From contig NZ_JAAIJQ010000022.1 in assembly GCF_010820565.1 (NCBI RefSeq), positions 1-64,000 of the forward strand: 64,000 nt of DNA, in the 5' to 3' direction. Both the position numbers and the translations under genes were made by a program. Every line of letters begins with the position of its first letter. The stretch's first letter is position 1. Below, piece after piece: positions 26,389 through 34,992 of this stretch. The DNA comes from Thiorhodococcus minor. GTDB lineage: Bacteria > Pseudomonadota > Gammaproteobacteria > Chromatiales > Chromatiaceae. Under the pieces are notes generated by a model that worked only from the letters and a program-made list of their open reading frames with translations, made no database searches and had not been told where the DNA came from.

Positions 26389-29300
26389 ATGCAATCTCTG
26401 AATCTGGACGATTTCTCCGACCTCGCGAGCTGGTCGACCGTGGCTTCGGGACAGGCCGAGGCGCGCTTGGTGCCGGACAGCGGGCCGGACGGCCCCGCGA
26501 TGCGATTGGATTTCGACTTCGGCGACGGTGGCGGCTTCGTCGTGGCGCGCAAGGCCGTGCGTCTCGCGATGCCTGATAGCTTCGCCTTCCTGATGTCGGT
26601 GCGCGCCCAGGCGCCGGCCAATGCCTTCGAGCTCAAGCTGGTGGACACCAGCGGTGAGAATGTCTGGCGCTACCGCGACGAGTCCTTCGATTTCAGCTCC
26701 GACTGGCGATTACTGCGGATCGGCAGTCGCCAGATCGACTTCGGTTGGGGCCCCGCCGGGGGCGGCGTGCCAGACGAGATCGCCGCCATCGAAATTGCGG
26801 TCACCGCGGGCCCCGGGGGCCGCGGCAGCCTCTGGCTCGCCAATCTGCGCCTGGAGGACAGAACGCCGTCACAAGCGCCCTCCGTGCGCGCATCGAGCAG
26901 GGGCGGCGATGGTCCGCCTGAGTGCATCCTCGATCCCCGACCGGACAGCTGCTGGCGCGCCGAGCACCTGCCGGCTTGGGTCGAGCTGGATCTTCACGAG
27001 TCCTGCGACTACAGCGGTCTCGTCTTGCATTGGGCATCCGTCCAGCCGCGGCAGTTCAAGGTGCTGGCGAGCGCCGACGGTGAATCCTGGAAGTGCGTCT
27101 ATGATGCGCCGCGGTCGGCCGGGGTGCGCTCCTACGTCTATCTGCCGAACGGTTGCTCACGGCGACTGCGGTTGACGCTCGGCGGGCGCGACGGGGACGA
27201 GGTGCCCGGGCTCGTCGCTTTCGAGCTGCAGCCCGAGGGCTATGCGCGCTCGCTCAACGACTTCTTCGAGCGCGTCGCCGCGGACGGGCGGCGGGGCTGC
27301 TATCCGCGCTGGCTCTACCGCGAGCAGACCTATTGGACCCCGGTCGACATCCCGGACGGCAGGGCTCCCGCTCTCCTCAATGAGGAGGGGATGCTAGAGG
27401 TGGCGCGGGCAGGCTACTCCATCGAGCCCATGCTGAACATCCAGGGCGAGCTGACGACCTGGGCGGATTGCACCTTGCAGCAGGAACTGCTCCACCCCCA
27501 GGTGCCCATTCCTGAAACCACATGGCTCTGCGCGGGATTGGCGCTCAGCGTCACTGCGCTCGCCCAGGGCGAGCCGGAGACAGGATGGGTCTATCTGCGC
27601 TACCGGGTCGAGAATCATCGCTCGACGCCCTTGCAGATCGGCCTCTATGCCGTGGTGCGCCCCTTCCAGGTGTCTCCTCCCTGGCAAGGCTACAAGGACG
27701 TCGGCGGCGTGAAGCGCATTCGCATGCTGGGCTACAAAGCTGGTTGCGTTCAGGTCAATGGCCAGCTCGCGCTGGTGCCCCTGAGCGCGCCTTCCGGGTT
27801 TGGCGCCGCGAGCTTCGACGAGGGCGCCATCGCGGATCATGTGGCGCGCGATACGCTCCCGCCAGCGCAGGATGCGCTGGACATGTTCGGCTTCGCCACA
27901 GGCGCGCTGCGCTTCGAGGTCGCCGTCGATCCCGGCGAGGCGCGCGACGTCTGGCTCGCCGCGCCCCTGGCCGGCCGCAACGGCGCCGATCCCGCGGAGC
28001 TCGGCGGCACAGATTTCGATGGCGGCGCCATCCTTGCGGCGGCCGTCGAGCGCTGGGAGCGGACGCTGGGGAGCGTCGACATCCGCATGCCAGAGTCGGT
28101 CCAGGATGTGGCCGATTGCTGCAAGGCCGCGATCGGCCACATCCTGATCAACCGGGACGGCCCGGCGCTGCAGCCGGGTCCGCGCCGCTACACGCGATCT
28201 TGGATCCGTGACGGTGCCGTCATGGCCGCGGCCTTGCTCCGCTTCGGCTGCGTGCGCGAGGCCGGCGATTTCATCCGCTGGTATGCGCGCTTCCAGGCGG
28301 AGGACGGCAATGTCCCCTGCTGCGTCGATTACGACGGGGCGGATTGGCTCCCCGAGCACGACAGCCACGGCCAGCTCATCTTCGCCGTCGCGGACTACTG
28401 GCGCTTCTCACGCGATCGCGCGCTGGTCGACGATCTGTGGCCGGCGGTCCTCAGGGCGGTCGACTACCTGGAGCAGTTGCGCGCGAAGCGACTCACGGCA
28501 CGCTATGAGACGACGGAGCATCGCGCGCGTTACGGCCTGCTGCCGGAGTCGGTGAGCCATGAAGGCTACTTGGCCCATCCGGTCCACGCCTACTGGGACG
28601 ACTTCTGGGCGCTGCGCGGATTCAAGGATGCCGCCGAGCTGGCGCAAGTCGTCGGTGACGCGGCCAGCGCGGAGCGGCTTGCCAATCTCCGCGACGACTT
28701 CCGCGCAACGCTGCACGTCTCCATCGACCGGACCATGGAGGAGCGTGGCATCGACTTCTTGCCTGGCTCCGTGGAGTGGGCCGACCCGGATCCGACCGCG
28801 ACGGCCAATGCACTCACCCTGATCGACGAGGGGCATCGCTTGCCGAGCCTGGCCCTGCACCACAGCTTCGACCTCTTCATGCAGCGCTTTAGGGAGATGC
28901 ACGGCCCGAATCCAGTGCCCTGGACCAACTACACCCCCTATGAGATGCGCATCGTCGGCGCGCTCGTTCGCCTGGGCCGGCGCGATGAGGCGCACGCGCT
29001 GTTGCGCTTCTATCTGGAAGAGCGGCGCCCACCGGCCTGGCATCAATGGCCGGAGATCGCCTGGCGCGATCCCCGAGCACCTGGACATCAAGGGGATCTG
29101 CCGCACGCCTGGATTGGCGCCGAGTACTGCCTGGTCTTCCGGGATCTCTTCGTCTACGAGCGCGAGGCCGACGCGGCCTTGGTCGTCGCTGCGGGGATCC
29201 CGGCCGATTGGATCGACGCGGGCGAGATCTCGGTCCGCGGTCTGCCGACTATCTATGGCGCGGTCGATCTCGCACTGAGGCGCACGGAGGCGGGCGCCTT

Positions 29301-29472
29301 CCAGGTGACCATCTCTGGCGATCTCGAGCTCCCGCCCGGCGGTATTCGCGTCGCGCCCCCAACGCCGGGACCCTTGGTGAGCGTGCAGATCAATGGGAAG
29401 CAGAGCCGTGACTTCAATGCGCGGGAGGCCCATCTCGCGACGCTGCCGGCGGAGGTGACTCTGCTCGGCTGA
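26389..29472 (+). CDS. Discoidin-domain six-hairpin glycosidase-like protein
   Basis: A protein of 1027 residues without a signal peptide. Two N-terminal beta-sandwich regions cover about 1-155 and 165-285; the second looks like an F5/8-type discoidin carbohydrate-binding domain (ECILDPRPDSCWRAE...VELDLHE). From about 560 an (alpha/alpha)6 barrel follows with the hallmark YTRSWIRDGAVMAAALLRFG and WLPEHDSHGQLIFAVADYW. This fits GH15/GH63-like clan enzymes, but I cannot name the substrate. ATG 26389 with GAGGA upstream is preferred over an upstream in-frame start. The GH94 gene begins 33 nt after its stop on the same strand. Confidence 0.85.
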   Translation: MQSLNLDDFSDLASWSTVASGQAEARLVPDSGPDGPAMRLDFDFGDGGGFVVARKAVRLAMPDSFAFLMSVRAQAPANAFELKLVDTSGENVWRYRDESFDFSSDWRLLRIGSRQIDFGWGPAGGGVPDEIAAIEIAVTAGPGGRGSLWLANLRLEDRTPSQAPSVRASSRGGDGPPECILDPRPDSCWRAEHLPAWVELDLHESCDYSGLVLHWASVQPRQFKVLASADGESWKCVYDAPRSAGVRSYVYLPNGCSRRLRLTLGGRDGDEVPGLVAFELQPEGYARSLNDFFERVAADGRRGCYPRWLYREQTYWTPVDIPDGRAPALLNEEGMLEVARAGYSIEPMLNIQGELTTWADCTLQQELLHPQVPIPETTWLCAGLALSVTALAQGEPETGWVYLRYRVENHRSTPLQIGLYAVVRPFQVSPPWQGYKDVGGVKRIRMLGYKAGCVQVNGQLALVPLSAPSGFGAASFDEGAIADHVARDTLPPAQDALDMFGFATGALRFEVAVDPGEARDVWLAAPLAGRNGADPAELGGTDFDGGAILAAAVERWERTLGSVDIRMPESVQDVADCCKAAIGHILINRDGPALQPGPRRYTRSWIRDGAVMAAALLRFGCVREAGDFIRWYARFQAEDGNVPCCVDYDGADWLPEHDSHGQLIFAVADYWRFSRDRALVDDLWPAVLRAVDYLEQLRAKRLTARYETTEHRARYGLLPESVSHEGYLAHPVHAYWDDFWALRGFKDAAELAQVVGDAASAERLANLRDDFRATLHVSIDRTMEERGIDFLPGSVEWADPDPTATANALTLIDEGHRLPSLALHHSFDLFMQRFREMHGPNPVPWTNYTPYEMRIVGALVRLGRRDEAHALLRFYLEERRPPAWHQWPEIAWRDPRAPGHQGDLPHAWIGAEYCLVFRDLFVYEREADAALVVAAGIPADWIDAGEISVRGLPTIYGAVDLALRRTEAGAFQVTISGDLELPPGGIRVAPPTPGPLVSVQINGKQSRDFNAREAHLATLPAEVTLLG

Positions 29473-29505
29473 TCGGCATTCCATCGAGGCTCGGAGTCAG
29501 CGTCA

Positions 29506-32500
29506 ATGAGCATAGAAGACTTCACCCTGCCACTGGGACCCGCGGCGGACGCCTACCGGCTGAGCAACGGGCGGCTGGAGGTCGTGGTCACGGATTCGGG
29601 CGCCGGGCAGACCCGCTGGCAGGGGCTGGCGCTGACGCGCTGGCGCGACGACCCCATCCAGGACGACCTCGGCAGCCTCCTCTATCTCAGGGACCTGGAG
29701 ACGCGCCACTTCTGGTCCTTGGGCTACCAGCCCACGCGCGTCGTCCCATCTGTCTACCAAACCGCGATGCTGGACGATCGATTCGTGCTGGAGCGCGAGG
29801 ACGAAGGCGTCGCGGCACGGCTGGAGCTCAGCCTGGACGCGGACAAGGATTTCGAGCGCCGACGGCTAAGGCTGACGACTAGCTCGGATCGACCACGGCG
29901 GATCGAGCTGACCAGCTATCTGGAGGTGGTGCTCTTCCATGTCGACGCGGATGTCGCGCACCCGGCCTTTGCGAAGCTCTTCGTGCAAACCGAGCGTGAC
30001 GCGGAGACTGGTGCCTTGCTCGCGCACAGGCGCCCGCGCGGAGATGACGAGTCCTGGCCCTGGATGCTGCATGCCTTGCTCGGCGCCGAGGCGCTGGAGT
30101 GGGAGACGGACCGCGCCGCCTTCCTAGGACGCAGCTGTACGACCTCCAGCCCGGCCGCGATGCGGAATCATCGGTCCCTCTCCGGTGGCTTGGGCAAGGT
30201 ACTGGATCCCATCCTCGCCTTGCGCACGCTCGTCGAGCTGGAGCCTGGTGCCTGCACCGAGCTGACCTGGGTGACGGGAGCGGCAGCCGACCGTACCGCC
30301 GCCCTCGAGCTGCTGGCCGATGAATCCATCATCCGCCCGACGCGGCAGTCCCGGCCGTCGCAGCCCATTGACGACGCTGGCGATGACGCGATCCAGGCGC
30401 CCGATGGGGTGCAGCACTTCAATGGCTATGGCGGCTTCTCGGAGGACGGTCGCGCCTACCGGATCCTGGTGTCGCGCCGAGCCGATGGGCATCGGCACCC
30501 GCCTCAGCCCTGGATCAATGTCATCGCCAATCCGCATTTCGGCTGCCTGATCAGCGAGTCCGGGGCCGGCTATACCTGGTCGCGCAACAGCCAGGCGAAC
30601 CGACTGACCCCTTGGTCGAACGACCCCGTCAGCGATCCGCATGGCGAGGCGGTCTACATTCGCGACCAGGCCAGTGGCGAGTCCTGGTCGCCCATGCCGG
30701 GGCCGCGTCCGGCGCCTTGCGACTATGGCGTCGAGCATGGTTTCGGCTATACGCGCTTCTCGACGACTCATGCCGACCTGGCGCAGGAGACGACGGTCTT
30801 CGTCCCGCGCCAAGACCAGGTGCGGATCCTTCGACTGCGCATCGCCAATGAAGGGGCGACGGCAAGGCGGCTGGGGCTCTTCGGCTATCAGCGTCTCGTC
30901 ATGGCGAGTCAGCCGTCCACCGACGGCCCCATCGTCACCAGCATCGAGCCAGAGCGGGCACTGCTGCGCGCGGTCAATCCAGCGGCTGGCGACTTTGCGG
31001 GAGGGATCGTCTTCGCGACTGCCGTGGTCTCCGGGACCCAGGTCGAGCGGCGCAGCTTCACCTGCGATCGTCTGGCTTTCCTCGGCCGTCACCGCGATCC
31101 GACTGTGCCGGCGGCCCTGGAGCTGGGCGAGACACTGAACGGCCGTGCCGGGGCCGGCCTGGATCCCTGCTTCGCGCAGCAGCTCGACGTCCGGATCGCC
31201 CCGGGTGCCGCGCTCGTCTGCGATTTCCTGCTCGGCGAGGTGATGGATGAGGATGCGCTCGCCGAGCTGCTGCAGCGCTACCAGGACGCCGCGGCGGTCG
31301 GCAAGGCCTTGGACGAGGCGTGCGCCTTCTGGGATGCGCTGGTCTCGGGCGTCCAGGTGGAGACCCCGGAGCCCGCTATCGATCTCATGCTCAATGGCTG
31401 GCTGCTCTACCAAAGTCTCGGCTGCCGCATCTGGGCACGCTCCGCCTTCTACCAGTCCGGCGGCGCCTACGGCTATCGCGACCAGATCCAGGACGCATCC
31501 GCCTTCGCCGCGATTCGCCCGGATATCACGCGCGACCAGATCCTGCTCCATGCGGCGCATCAGCTCGTCGAGGGCGACGTCCTGCACTGGTGGCATCCAC
31601 CGCCCATGGAGCGCGGGCTGCGCACGCGTTTCTCGGACGATCTGCTGTGGCTGCCCTATCTGACCGCGCACTATGTCCGGGTCACGGGGGAAGGTGCCAT
31701 CCTCGATGAGCGGGCGCCCTATCTGACGGCGCCCGAGCTGGCGCCCGGACAGGACGAGGATTACCTCAAGCCCGAGCCGAGCGGAGAGACCGCCGATCTC
31801 TATGACCACTGCTGCCGCGCCATCGATCGGTCGCTGACGCGGGGCGCGCACGGCCTACCGCTCATGGGGACTGGCGACTGGAACGACGGCATGAATCGCG
31901 TCGGTCGCGAGGGGCGGGGCGAGAGCGTCTGGCTGGGCTTCTTCCTGCACCTTATCCTCAGCGACTTCCTGCCCTTGTGCGAGGGGCGGGGCGATCGGGC
32001 GCGGGTCGAGCGTTATCGCGCCTATCAGGCGGACCTCGGCCAAGCACTGGAAACCAGTGGTTGGGACGGCGGCTGGTATCGCAGGGCCTACTATGACGAC
32101 GGCACGCCGCTTGGCGCTGCCTCTGATGCCGAGTGCCGGATCGATGCACTGGCGCAGTCCTGGTCGGTGATCTCGGGGGCCGTCCCGCGCGAGCGTGCCG
32201 AGCAAGCCCTGGATGCCATGGAGGCTGAGCTCGTCAGCCAGGCCGAAGGTCTGATCCGGCTTCTGACTCCGCCCTTCGTCGATACAACCAAGGACCCTGG
32301 CTACATCAAGGGCTATGTCGCCGGCGTGCGTGAGAACGGCGGTCAGTACAGCCACGCCGCCTGCTGGGCCGTGAAGGCGATCGCCGAGCTGGGCCGTAGC
32401 GAGCGCGCCGCGCCCCTGCTGGCGATGCTGAGCCCTGTGAGTCGCACCAGGACGCCAGCTGAGGTGTCGCGCTATCGCCTCGAGCCCTATGTGGTCGCCG

Positions 32501-32886
32501 CCGATGTCTACGGGGCGTCGCCCCACGTCGGTCGCGGCGGCTGGAGCTGGTATACCGGGTCGGCGGGCTGGTGGTATCGGGTGGCGCTCGAGTCCGTGCT
32601 CGGCGTTCGGGTGGAGAATGGCCGCACCCTGGTCGTCCGACCCTGCATCCCCGCGAGCTGGTCAGGTTTCCGCGTGCGCCATCGTCTGCCGGACGGTGCG
32701 ACAACCTGCGAGATCCAGGTCGAGCGCGCGCGCCAGGATGACGCATGCGCCTTGTCCGCCGCGCTCGACGGCTCGCCAGCTCCCGTGATGGACGGGGAGG
32801 TGCGGGTGACGCTGCCGGAGCGACCTGGCTCCTACCGCCTCCGGGTGAGGCTCGGCGCTTCGCCTCTTTCCGCCGCCACAGTCTGA
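29506..32886 (+). CDS. GH94 phosphorylase, 1,2-beta-oligoglucan phosphorylase-like
   Basis: A 1126-residue GH94 protein. The N-terminal region (YRLSNGRLEVVVTDSGAG) and the central one (SESGAGYTWSRNSQANRLTPW, DYGVEHGFGYTRF) match the beta-sandwich domains of cyclic beta-1,2-glucan synthase C-termini and of 1,2-beta-oligoglucan phosphorylase. The barrel follows with ALGAYGYRDQIQDASA-like residues (GAYGYRDQIQD) and the GH94 acid motif GTGDWNDGMN at about 788-797. Length is close to the Listeria 1,2-beta-oligoglucan phosphorylase (about 1090). No signal peptide is seen, so it should act in the cytoplasm, making glucose 1-phosphate. Cellobiose-type specificity cannot be excluded by reading alone. 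Confidence 0.86.
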   Translation: MSIEDFTLPLGPAADAYRLSNGRLEVVVTDSGAGQTRWQGLALTRWRDDPIQDDLGSLLYLRDLETRHFWSLGYQPTRVVPSVYQTAMLDDRFVLEREDEGVAARLELSLDADKDFERRRLRLTTSSDRPRRIELTSYLEVVLFHVDADVAHPAFAKLFVQTERDAETGALLAHRRPRGDDESWPWMLHALLGAEALEWETDRAAFLGRSCTTSSPAAMRNHRSLSGGLGKVLDPILALRTLVELEPGACTELTWVTGAAADRTAALELLADESIIRPTRQSRPSQPIDDAGDDAIQAPDGVQHFNGYGGFSEDGRAYRILVSRRADGHRHPPQPWINVIANPHFGCLISESGAGYTWSRNSQANRLTPWSNDPVSDPHGEAVYIRDQASGESWSPMPGPRPAPCDYGVEHGFGYTRFSTTHADLAQETTVFVPRQDQVRILRLRIANEGATARRLGLFGYQRLVMASQPSTDGPIVTSIEPERALLRAVNPAAGDFAGGIVFATAVVSGTQVERRSFTCDRLAFLGRHRDPTVPAALELGETLNGRAGAGLDPCFAQQLDVRIAPGAALVCDFLLGEVMDEDALAELLQRYQDAAAVGKALDEACAFWDALVSGVQVETPEPAIDLMLNGWLLYQSLGCRIWARSAFYQSGGAYGYRDQIQDASAFAAIRPDITRDQILLHAAHQLVEGDVLHWWHPPPMERGLRTRFSDDLLWLPYLTAHYVRVTGEGAILDERAPYLTAPELAPGQDEDYLKPEPSGETADLYDHCCRAIDRSLTRGAHGLPLMGTGDWNDGMNRVGREGRGESVWLGFFLHLILSDFLPLCEGRGDRARVERYRAYQADLGQALETSGWDGGWYRRAYYDDGTPLGAASDAECRIDALAQSWSVISGAVPRERAEQALDAMEAELVSQAEGLIRLLTPPFVDTTKDPGYIKGYVAGVRENGGQYSHAACWAVKAIAELGRSERAAPLLAMLSPVSRTRTPAEVSRYRLEPYVVAADVYGASPHVGRGGWSWYTGSAGWWYRVALESVLGVRVENGRTLVVRPCIPASWSGFRVRHRLPDGATTCEIQVERARQDDACALSAALDGSPAPVMDGEVRVTLPERPGSYRLRVRLGASPLSAATV

Positions 32887-32895
32887 GGACCCACA

Positions 32896-33438
32896 ATGCT
32901 TCCGCGCTTACCCTTGCCCGCGCTCGCCCTTGCTCCCTTGATGCTCTTGGGAGCCTGTTTCTTGCCGCTTGCGGATGCGGGCGACATCCAGCCGCTCAAG
33001 ACCACAGTCATCAAGGCCACGACTGGCCTCTGCAAGCGCGGCGAGACCTGTCACAAGGACCGCGCGGGCGCCTGGACACCCAAGACGGCCATCGCCATCT
33101 TGGGTGTCAGCATCGCTGAGCAGGCGGATATCGATCTCTATGTGGATGTTGAGGTGAGCACGCGTCCTGAGATGTACCAATGCGCGGGTGATGACTCTGC
33201 CGGCTGTATTTTCAGGGCGAAATACGCGGGTCCTGGGCTGTTCGACTATGGGGCGTCGTCGGGAAGCACCTACATCGGCTCCAACATCACCACGACCAGC
33301 ATCACCTTTCCCTCGGGCTACGGCATCATGGTGCCCGCCGGCGAGCCAATTTACCTCCATTTGGACGTGCGCAATGGAAGCCTGATCGACCTCAAGGTCG
33401 ATCAGGATGCCTGGATCTACTCTGTCCCCGTCGACTGA
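32896..33438 (+). CDS. Secreted protein of unknown function
   Basis: A 180-residue protein with a signal peptide (about 1-28, ADA/GDI; a GAC at 19-21 could also be a lipobox). The mature part is strand-rich with four cysteines (GLCKRGETC, YQCAGDDSAGC) and a hydrophobic strand pattern (GIMVPAGEPIYLHLDV). I do not recognise a family. It starts 9 nt after the GH94 stop, so it is likely the last gene of that operon, and may be a surface or periplasmic accessory (inference). Confidence 0.7.
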   Translation: MLPRLPLPALALAPLMLLGACFLPLADAGDIQPLKTTVIKATTGLCKRGETCHKDRAGAWTPKTAIAILGVSIAEQADIDLYVDVEVSTRPEMYQCAGDDSAGCIFRAKYAGPGLFDYGASSGSTYIGSNITTTSITFPSGYGIMVPAGEPIYLHLDVRNGSLIDLKVDQDAWIYSVPVD

Positions 33439-33553
33439 GGCTTCAGGCCGCCTGACGCCTCGGCTGTGTGCCACTCCTCGCGCGCAGCCCCGCGAGCCGT
33501 CTCGGGACGGATTCGGCGTGGCGCAGCGCGACTGCGCAGGCCTTCGACCTGGC

Positions 33554-34234
33554 TCACTCGGGCGTGAGTGGGCGGATGAGGCTCGGGTCTTCGTTGCTGG
33601 GCTTGCCGACGCGGCGCTCGACCGCATGCATGCTCAGCCGCTCGGGCGCGAGCGGCCTCAGCAGGCCCCGCAGCTTGGCGGCAGTCTGGATGGTCGGATC
33701 GAGCCAGGTCGAGAAGTCCCGCGGATCGAGGATAACTGGCATGCGGTCGTGGATCCCCCTGACCAGCGCATTGGCCTGGGTGACGATGATGGTGCCGCTC
33801 TCGACGGCTTCGCCCGTCTCCCGATCTGTCCAGGTCTCCCAGAGTCCCGCGAAGGCGATCGGGTCCCCATCCGTCAAGCGGATGAAGTAGGGCTGCTTGC
33901 CGTCCGGCGTCGCTTGCCACTCATAGAAGCCGTCCGCCGGAATCAGACAGCGCCGGCTCTTGAAGGCCGCCCGAAACGCTGGTTTCTCCGCCACCGTCTC
34001 CGCCCGCGCATTGATGGTGCGGTAGCCGAATTTGCGGTCCTTCGCCCAGCTCGGGATGAGCCCCCAATGCAGCTTCGCGAAGACCCGTCGGCCATCCGGT
34101 CCGGCACGCACGGCCAGGATTCGACTTCCCGGCGCAATGTTGTAGCGCGGCGGCGGTAAGTCGTAGCCGTCCGCCACCTCGAAGTAGTCCTCGAGCGCCT
34201 CCGGTAGGCTGAATTGGGCAAAGCGTCCGCACAT
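33554..34234 (-). CDS. SRAP-domain protein (YedK/HMCES family)
   Basis: A 226-residue SOS-response-associated peptidase-like protein that crosslinks to abasic sites in single-stranded DNA. The catalytic Cys2 follows the initiator Met (MCGRF), and the other active-site residues are in place: Asn75 (TINARAE), Glu105 (GFYEW) and His162 (IHDRMPVIL). Length matches E. coli YedK (222). It is encoded alone on the minus strand, convergent with the secreted-protein gene; no LexA box was identified. Confidence 0.94.
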   Translation of the reverse strand: MCGRFAQFSLPEALEDYFEVADGYDLPPPRYNIAPGSRILAVRAGPDGRRVFAKLHWGLIPSWAKDRKFGYRTINARAETVAEKPAFRAAFKSRRCLIPADGFYEWQATPDGKQPYFIRLTDGDPIAFAGLWETWTDRETGEAVESGTIIVTQANALVRGIHDRMPVILDPRDFSTWLDPTIQTAAKLRGLLRPLAPERLSMHAVERRVGKPSNEDPSLIRPLTPE

Positions 34235-34485
34235 AACGCGAGCTTATGCGGCGTGCAAAGCATCTGCAATGCTCCCCGCGAGCAGGCTGTCCCCCCACAC
34301 TTCCACGCTCCGCGTCGAAGTCTGGTCTTGGATGCTCTGCGTCCCGTTCGGCTGCACCTGCGCGCGTTCTTGGGATCGACCCGCTTCGAGTCGATCAAGT
34401 CGTCGCTGGCCGCCTGATGAGATGACACGGCCTGAGGACGCGACGCCTGTGCGCGCCCTCAGGGTTGGCGGCTCAGGGCCTCGCG

Positions 34486-34989
34486 CTATTGTCGTGACAC
34501 CACATTGGGCACGAGCAGGACGGGGACGCTGCTGTGCTGGATGACCTTGCGCGCGGTGGAGCCGACGGAGGAGCGCCCCATCAGCGAGTGCGTGCAGGTT
34601 CCCATCACGATGAGGTCGGCGTCGCGCGTCTCCGCCGTCCTGATGATCTCCTCGGACGGCAGGCCGCTGCCGACCTCCAGCGCCTCGACGATGTCGGCCT
34701 CGATCTCCGCCGAGGCGGCGTTTAGCTCGTCTTCGCAAAACTTGCTCAACCGCTTGTGCATGGTTGCAAGGATCTCCTTCAGCGCCTCCTGCTCGATGCG
34801 TCTGATGTCCATGTTCGGCAGATAGGCGCCGATCACCGCCCGGCCGGTATTCCCCAGTGGCTCGATGACGTGCAGCATGGTGATGCGCGCACCTGTGCTT
34901 TGCGCGAGCGCGACGGCATTGCGGAAGACGGGGCGCGTGTAGCGCCCCAGATCCGTCGCGTAAAGGATGTGGGAGTGGCTCGGCATCAT
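34486..34989 (-). CDS. Universal stress protein (TeaD-like)
   Basis: A 167-residue UspA-domain protein. It opens HILYATDLG and ends with the nucleotide-binding region DLIVMGTCTHSLMGRSSVG followed by STARKVIQHSSVPVLLVPN. It begins 4 nt after the stop of dctM on the same strand, so it belongs to the TRAP operon. This mirrors TeaD, the ATP-binding stress protein encoded with the ectoine TRAP transporter of Halomonas, which modulates uptake. Two consecutive ATG codons (34989, 34986) can both serve as start. Confidence 0.9.
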   Translation of the reverse strand: MMPSHSHILYATDLGRYTRPVFRNAVALAQSTGARITMLHVIEPLGNTGRAVIGAYLPNMDIRRIEQEALKEILATMHKRLSKFCEDELNAASAEIEADIVEALEVGSGLPSEEIIRTAETRDADLIVMGTCTHSLMGRSSVGSTARKVIQHSSVPVLLVPNVVSRQ

Positions 34990-34992
34990 AGG

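Noticed and set aside
33139-33434. Possible antisense gene over the secreted protein
   Set aside because: The minus-strand open frame has no start signals and no domain, whereas the plus frame has a signal peptide.
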